Source: Eubacteriales bacterium (GTDB lineage: Bacteria > Bacillota > Clostridia > Oscillospirales > Acutalibacteraceae). Taken from it: a DNA stretch of 8,538 nt. The position numbers and the translations under genes were made by a program. The notes under the pieces are model-generated. The model did no database searches, was not told where the DNA came from, and saw only the letters and a list, made by a program, of their open reading frames with translations. How positions within the stretch are numbered: the first letter of the stretch is position 1; each line of letters opens with the position of its first letter. The stretch lies in assembly GCA_030529125.1 (NCBI GenBank), contig JAUMXP010000068.1, forward strand, positions 1 through 8,538. The letters are read 5' to 3'. Shown in pieces: positions 4,831-8,538 of the stretch.

Positions 4831-7176
4831 ATGAAAACAAAGAGAATTATCAGCTTGTTTCTTGCATTGATTCTTGTTGTTTCTTGTGTTTTTACTGTAA
4901 CTTTTACAGCTAACGCAGAAACTGAGTACAATGAGTACGAAAAGATGCTCGAAGCTATCAAACCGGAAAATAATTACGGTCTTGCTGACACAGTAAACGA
5001 AGGTAAGATTATCCAGGCTTGGAACTGGTCTTACGCAAACATTATGAAGAACCTTACTAAGCTTGCTGAACAGGGCTTTACAACAATCCAGGTTTCTCCT
5101 CCAAACGAACTTAAGATGCCTACAAAGGGCGTTAAGGTTTGTGAGCCTGCTGTTAACGGCATAGCTCCAAACGGTTGGTGGATGTTCTATCAGCCAGCTG
5201 GCTTCCAGCTTAACGAGTCTACTGACAACGCTCTCGGTACAAAAGCTGAGTTTGTTAAAATGTGTGAAGAGGCTCACAAAATAGGTCTTAAGATTATCGT
5301 TGACGCAGTTATCAACCATATGGGTACAGATGATGACCACGTTGGTAAATATACTAATGATTCACTCGATCCTATGGATCACGTTAACCCACGTGCTGCT
5401 GAGTTCGAGCCTGAGCTCTTAGCTGCTAAAGCTTTCCATAGCCCATGGGTTGATATGACATACAAAGAGAACTACTGGGATGGTTGGTCAGATTACGATA
5501 TCGAAGAAGACTTAACACAGCATTGTACATCAGGTCTTCCTGACCTTGCTACAGAGACACAGCTCGTACAGGATACTATCTACGATTACTTTGTAGAGCT
5601 TGTTGAAGCTGGTGCTGACGGTTTCCGTTTCGACGCTGCTAAGCATATCGAAACATCTCACGATACATATTTTGCATCTGACTTCTGGGAAGATACACTC
5701 TTAAAACTCAGAGAGAACTATCCTGACAAAGAATGTTACGCATACGGCGAAATCCTCAACAAGTGCGGTGACGGTCGTCCATTCTGGGAGTACACAGAGC
5801 TTATGGATGTTACTGACTCTTCATCATACTGGGGAATCAAAGACGCTGTTGTAAATATGGGTAACGGTGGTAACCCAACACCTTACTATCAGTCAGAAAA
5901 AGAAGGCTGTGACCCAACAACAGTTAACTTTACAAAAGAAAATGTTATCCAGTGGAACGAATCCCACGATACATACATCGACGGTGGTACATCTGCTCTT
6001 ACAGTACAGCAGAGAAACAAGATCTGGGCATTAACAGCAGCACGTCAGGAAATCACAGGCGTTTACTTTGCTCGTCCAGATGATAGAACTGGTGCTAACC
6101 GCGCAGCTATCGAAGCAATCTGTGCTAACATCACTCTCGGTGATGCAGCTCTCACATCTTGGACATCTCCTGAAGTTAAGGCTGTTAACCAGTTTGACAA
6201 CTACTTCGGCGATGCTTCTGAGTGGAACTCAACAGTTAATAAGGTTACTATGATTGAGCGTGGCGGCTTAGGTGCTACTCTCGTTAACCTTGGTGGTACT
6301 ACAAAGGCTGTTTCTATGAAGGCTAACATCCTTGCTGATGGTAAGTATATCGATTCTATCACAGGCAACGAGTTCACAGTTGCTGACGGTCAGCTCTCAG
6401 GTTCTATCGGTTCTACTGGTATTGCTTGTATCTACTACGCAGATGATAAAGAGCCTATTATCGATATTCCAGACCCATCTGATGACCCATGGACATATCC
6501 TGTAGATCCAGCTACTGGTACATTCCCTGAATTTGAAGGTTACACAACTTTAGTTCTTTCTTCAAAGACATGGACTGATGCTTACATTTACTGCTGGAAA
6601 GAAGGCACACAGGATTATGCTGTTGCATGGCCAGGTACTCAGATGAAGCTCGTTACAGAAGATAACGGCTATGGCGAAAGACAGTGGGTTGCTTACATTC
6701 CAAGTGAGTACAATATGTACATTATCAACAATGGTAATGGCGGCGGTTCTAACCAGACTGCTGACCTTTCTGTTCCACAGAGCTCAGGTGTATGGCTTGA
6801 TAAGCTCAATGCTAACGGCAACTGGACAGTAGGCTACTGGACACCTACATTCATCCCAACAAAACTTGGTAAAGATGATCCTGAGGATCCAACACAGCCA
6901 GATGATCCAACAGCTCCTTCAGACCCAACAGACGATTTCGTTCTCGGTGACGTAAACGGTGACGGCGAAGTTGCTATTATCGACGCTACTATGGTTCAGA
7001 GACACGTTGCTAAGAGTACAATACTTGAGGGTGTTGCATTCCTTGCTGGTGATGCTGATGAAGACGGTGATGTTGCAGTAGCTGACGCAACTCTCGTTCA
7101 GAGACATGTTGCTAAGTTTAACGATGATAATAACATCGGCAAAACTATAACATCTCCTTTTGAGCCTTATGCATAA
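4831..7176 (+). CDS. Secreted dockerin-bearing alpha-amylase: GH13 (AmyE-like, probably GH13_28) + CBM26 + type I dockerin
   Basis: This extracellular endo-acting enzyme hydrolyses alpha-1,4 bonds of starch and is probably docked onto a cohesin scaffold. The 781 residues read in order as follows. Signal peptide 1-29, likely cut at ANA|E. GH13 catalytic domain about 58-540, with DAVINH (158-163), LPDL (236-239), GFRFDAAKH (264-272, nucleophile D268), YGEIL (305-309, acid/base E307) and ESHD (377-380, H379 and D380); all catalytic residues are present. The wording of these motifs and the IQAWNWS start match Bacillus subtilis AmyE. CBM26 starch-binding module about 570-670 (AYIYCW, AWPGTQM). D/P/T-rich linker 681-702. 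Type I dockerin 705-763 with two calcium loops (D707-N709-D711-D718 and D741-D743-D745-D752). An 18-residue tail follows. Asn and Ile codons favour AAC and ATC, unlike the downstream genes, suggesting high expression. No cohesin or scaffoldin gene is in the window. Confidence 0.96.
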   Translation: MKTKRIISLFLALILVVSCVFTVTFTANAETEYNEYEKMLEAIKPENNYGLADTVNEGKIIQAWNWSYANIMKNLTKLAEQGFTTIQVSPPNELKMPTKGVKVCEPAVNGIAPNGWWMFYQPAGFQLNESTDNALGTKAEFVKMCEEAHKIGLKIIVDAVINHMGTDDDHVGKYTNDSLDPMDHVNPRAAEFEPELLAAKAFHSPWVDMTYKENYWDGWSDYDIEEDLTQHCTSGLPDLATETQLVQDTIYDYFVELVEAGADGFRFDAAKHIETSHDTYFASDFWEDTLLKLRENYPDKECYAYGEILNKCGDGRPFWEYTELMDVTDSSSYWGIKDAVVNMGNGGNPTPYYQSEKEGCDPTTVNFTKENVIQWNESHDTYIDGGTSALTVQQRNKIWALTAARQEITGVYFARPDDRTGANRAAIEAICANITLGDAALTSWTSPEVKAVNQFDNYFGDASEWNSTVNKVTMIERGGLGATLVNLGGTTKAVSMKANILADGKYIDSITGNEFTVADGQLSGSIGSTGIACIYYADDKEPIIDIPDPSDDPWTYPVDPATGTFPEFEGYTTLVLSSKTWTDAYIYCWKEGTQDYAVAWPGTQMKLVTEDNGYGERQWVAYIPSEYNMYIINNGNGGGSNQTADLSVPQSSGVWLDKLNANGNWTVGYWTPTFIPTKLGKDDPEDPTQPDDPTAPSDPTDDFVLGDVNGDGEVAIIDATMVQRHVAKSTILEGVAFLAGDADEDGDVAVADATLVQRHVAKFNDDNNIGKTITSPFEPYA

Positions 7177-7198
7177 AACAGATAATAATTGATTTTAG

Positions 7199-7225
7199 GG
7201 CGGACACTTCGGTGTCCGCCTTTTT
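7199..7225 (+). terminator. Terminator of the amylase gene with a C(UUCG)G loop
   Basis: A perfect 9-bp stem (7199-7207 with 7212-7220) closes a TTCG loop on a C-G pair, the extra-stable cUUCGg tetraloop, followed by five T (7221-7225). It lies 22 bp after the amylase stop. Confidence 0.93.
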
Positions 7226-7248
7226 GTGTGTACTTTTTTGTTTGTTTA

Positions 7249-7257
7249 TGGTATAGT
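7249..7257 (+). promoter_or_regulatory. Extended -10 promoter of the DUF1643 gene
   Basis: TG-G-TATAGT (7249-7257) fits an extended -10 element (TGnTATAnT). No good -35 stands 16-18 bases upstream, which is common for extended -10 promoters. The predicted start near 7264 gives a leader of about 23 bases holding GGAGG at 7277-7281. Confidence 0.55.
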
Positions 7258-7286
7258 AAACATATACATTTATTTTGGAGGATATT

Positions 7287-7904
7287 ATGCACATTCCATC
7301 TGCAGATACTGTCGATATTTCGGTCTTGTCTTTTGAAGATGCTATGAAAGTGAAAAACGCTGATAAATACGATGTTCAGCGTTGGCTTTATGTACCTGAC
7401 TTTTACAGCGAATATCGTTATATTTTAGGTACAAAAGGAGATAATCCTCTGATTTGTATCGGCATCAATCCGTCTACTGCAGCTCCTGATGACCTTGATA
7501 ATACGTTGAAGTCTGTTGAACGTATCGCTCACAACAATGGTTATGATAGCTTTATTATGTTCAATGTTTACGCTCAGCGGGCTACTAATCCTGATGACAT
7601 GGAGCGCAATTTCAATGAGTTTTTACATAGTGAGAATATGAAAGCATTTGAATATGTACTTAAGCTATCTAAAACTAAAGCTTCTGTTTGGGCTGCATGG
7701 GGTAATATTATAGAAAAACGCGATTACTTGTCTGAATGTGTGCTTACGATGGCAGAGATAGGAAAGAGGTATAATGCTAAGTGGTTTACTGCCGGAAAAA
7801 TATCGGCAAAAGGACATCCGCATCATCCGCTTTATCTTAAAAAAGACAGTGTTCTTGATCCTTTCGATATTGATAAATACTGTACTGAAATTTTGGATAA
7901 ATGA
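7287..7904 (+). CDS. DUF1643 domain-containing protein
   Basis: This 205-residue, apparently soluble protein belongs to the DUF1643 family, whose biochemical role is unknown to me. Seen in the sequence: a family-like core from about 44, with RYILG (44-48), GINPSTA (59-65), DNTLKSVERIA (71-81), FNVYAQRATNP (92-102), WAAWGN (135-140) and GHPHHPLYL (176-184). The conserved N, D, W, G and H residues recall a catalytic or nucleotide-handling fold, but that is only a guess. I choose ATG 7287, because GGAGG (7277-7281) lies 5 bases upstream; the in-frame TTG at 7275 overlaps this ribosome site. The gene is a single unit between the amylase terminator and its own terminator, so the context gives no functional hint. 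AAT and ATT codons are common here, unlike in the amylase. Confidence 0.88.
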   Translation: MHIPSADTVDISVLSFEDAMKVKNADKYDVQRWLYVPDFYSEYRYILGTKGDNPLICIGINPSTAAPDDLDNTLKSVERIAHNNGYDSFIMFNVYAQRATNPDDMERNFNEFLHSENMKAFEYVLKLSKTKASVWAAWGNIIEKRDYLSECVLTMAEIGKRYNAKWFTAGKISAKGHPHHPLYLKKDSVLDPFDIDKYCTEILDK

Positions 7905-7913
7905 GTATATATT

Positions 7914-7943
7914 AAAAGCGCCTTCACTGGTGCTTTTTCTTTT
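7914..7943 (+). terminator. Terminator of the DUF1643 gene
   Basis: A 9-bp stem with one G-U pair (AAAAGCGCC 7914-7922 with GGTGCTTTT 7929-7937) closes a 6-base loop and runs into a T-rich tract (TTTTTCTTTTT) just after the gene. Confidence 0.8.
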
Positions 7944-7958
7944 TGATTTATAGCTTGT

Positions 7959-7987
7959 TTGACAAATCATATTAATTACTGTAAAAT
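7959..7987 (+). promoter_or_regulatory. Promoter of the substrate-binding-like gene
   Basis: TTGACA (7959-7964, consensus), 17 bases, TAAAAT (7982-7987). The start is predicted near 7994; the leader of about 31 bases contains GGGAGGGG at 8008-8015. Confidence 0.7.
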
Positions 7988-8024
7988 GCAAGCGGTATAA
8001 ATAAATAGGGAGGGGATGGTTTTT

Positions 8025-8538
8025 ATGAAAAAACATCTTATTCTTATCGTGAATATTATACTTATTCTGGCGATTCTCGGCGGTTTATTCTACGCTATAT
8101 ATAAGGCGTCGTTCTTTAGTGATTCAACCGATAACGAAACTGTTGCTGAATCTATCGCTACTTTTGATGAGCCTACACAGCCACCTGAGGTTTATGATAT
8201 AGGTATTATTCAGCGTAGTGATGTAGAAAACTGCAATAATATTTATCAAGGCTTTATTGCACAGCTTGCATCTAACGGCTATGTTAATCAGAATAATATA
8301 AACTTGGATTATCGTCTTATTGAAAACAGCAAAAAATGCAAGGAAGCTATACAGGAGTTTATCGATGAGGAATATGACCTTATTTTCTCTATTGGTCCGT
8401 TTGCGACTAAACTTGCAGCTTCTATGACTGATGAGATACCGATTGTTTTCGCAGGAATAGAAGAGCCTGAGCAACTTGACTTCATTAAATCCAACGAAGC
8501 ACCTGGCGGTAATGTAACGGGTGTATCGGACTACACAC
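8025..8538 (+). CDS. ABC-transporter substrate-binding-like protein (PF04392 type), membrane-anchored, 5' part only
   Basis: The first 171 codons are present and the frame is still open at the window end. Residues 5-25 form a hydrophobic segment after a KKH start. An acidic, proline-containing linker follows to about 56. The ligand-binding fold then starts with YDIGIIQRSD (57-66) and continues with YQGFIAQLASNGY (74-86), DLIFSIGPFATKLA (118-131), IPIVFAGIEEP (138-148) and PGGNVTGVSDY (160-170). These are hallmarks of the ABC_sub_bind family (PF04392), which includes tryptophan-binding TrpX-like proteins. There is no cysteine before residue 70, so no lipobox: the first segment looks like an uncleaved anchor. 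The protein may serve a transporter, or the domain may be the outer sensor of a longer receptor. ATG 8025 is chosen over in-frame ATG 8016, which directly abuts the ribosome site GGGAGGGG (8008-8015). Confidence 0.83.
   Translation, partial: MKKHLILIVNIILILAILGGLFYAIYKASFFSDSTDNETVAESIATFDEPTQPPEVYDIGIIQRSDVENCNNIYQGFIAQLASNGYVNQNNINLDYRLIENSKKCKEAIQEFIDEEYDLIFSIGPFATKLAASMTDEIPIVFAGIEEPEQLDFIKSNEAPGGNVTGVSDYT

Noticed and set aside
4696..5340. A 214-codon minus-strand open frame opposite the amylase promoter and 5' half
   Set aside because: It has no ribosome site, no family motif and an implausible composition. It arises from the regular codon use of the strongly supported amylase gene and would span that gene's promoter.
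6871..6936. Short GATCC/CCAACA-type repeats in the amylase gene as a DNA repeat element
   Set aside because: They encode the D/P/T-rich linker between the CBM26 and the dockerin and are explained by that low-complexity protein sequence.
7665..8036. A 123-codon minus-strand frame across the DUF1643 3' end and the next promoter
   Set aside because: It overlaps a real gene, a terminator and a promoter and shows no recognisable domain; a shadow frame.
8124..8494. Two minus-strand frames (8124-8474 and 8309-8494) opposite the substrate-binding-like gene
   Set aside because: No Shine-Dalgarno or family features; the plus-strand frame with PF04392 motifs explains the region.

Overview
The window looks like chromosomal DNA of a low-GC Clostridia of the Ruminococcus type, most likely Ruminococcus bromii or a close relative. 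The main reason is the gene at 4831-7176. It encodes a secreted GH13 alpha-amylase with a starch-binding CBM26 and a C-terminal type I dockerin, the plan of an amylosome (starch-degrading, cellulosome-like) enzyme. Strong AGGAGG-type ribosome sites, TTGAAA-N17-TATAAT-type promoters and a clostridial-type neighbourhood (tmcAL next to ackA, a DUF378 protein) fit. The genus is an inference; no rRNA or other phylogenetic marker is present.

Layout. (a) 1-1352, plus strand: the 3' end of an ABC transporter ATPase gene overlapping its ABC-2 permease gene, closed by a perfect 13-bp hairpin at 1354-1385. (b) 1384-3831: tmcAL (minus, tRNA-Met acetylation) and ackA (plus, acetate kinase) read away from each other from a 90-bp gap. 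Two promoters there are arranged in exact mirror symmetry around 2577/2578. A strong terminator follows ackA. (c) 3892-4565, minus strand: a zinc-ribbon membrane protein followed by a small DUF378 membrane protein, probably one transcript. (d) 4566-7225: a regulatory gap of about 265 bp with a 22-bp-period direct repeat, a canonical promoter and a palindrome over the -10, then the dockerin amylase and a C(UUCG)G terminator. (e) 7249-7943: a single-gene unit encoding a DUF1643 protein. (f) 7959-8538: a promoter and the first 171 codons of a PF04392-type substrate-binding protein with a membrane anchor instead of a lipobox; it runs off the window.

How the parts fit. The amylase would release maltooligosaccharides from starch outside the cell, and AckA would make ATP and acetate at the end of their fermentation. 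TmcAL also uses acetate with ATP, to modify the anticodon of elongator tRNA-Met, so the mirror promoter joins two acetate-related genes. The other genes have no clear link to starch. Most units have their own promoter and terminator, so this reads as ordinary core and accessory chromosome rather than a mobile island. I saw no transposase, integrase, tRNA, rRNA, CRISPR array or toxin-antitoxin pair. No stretch longer than 300 bp lacks a gene.
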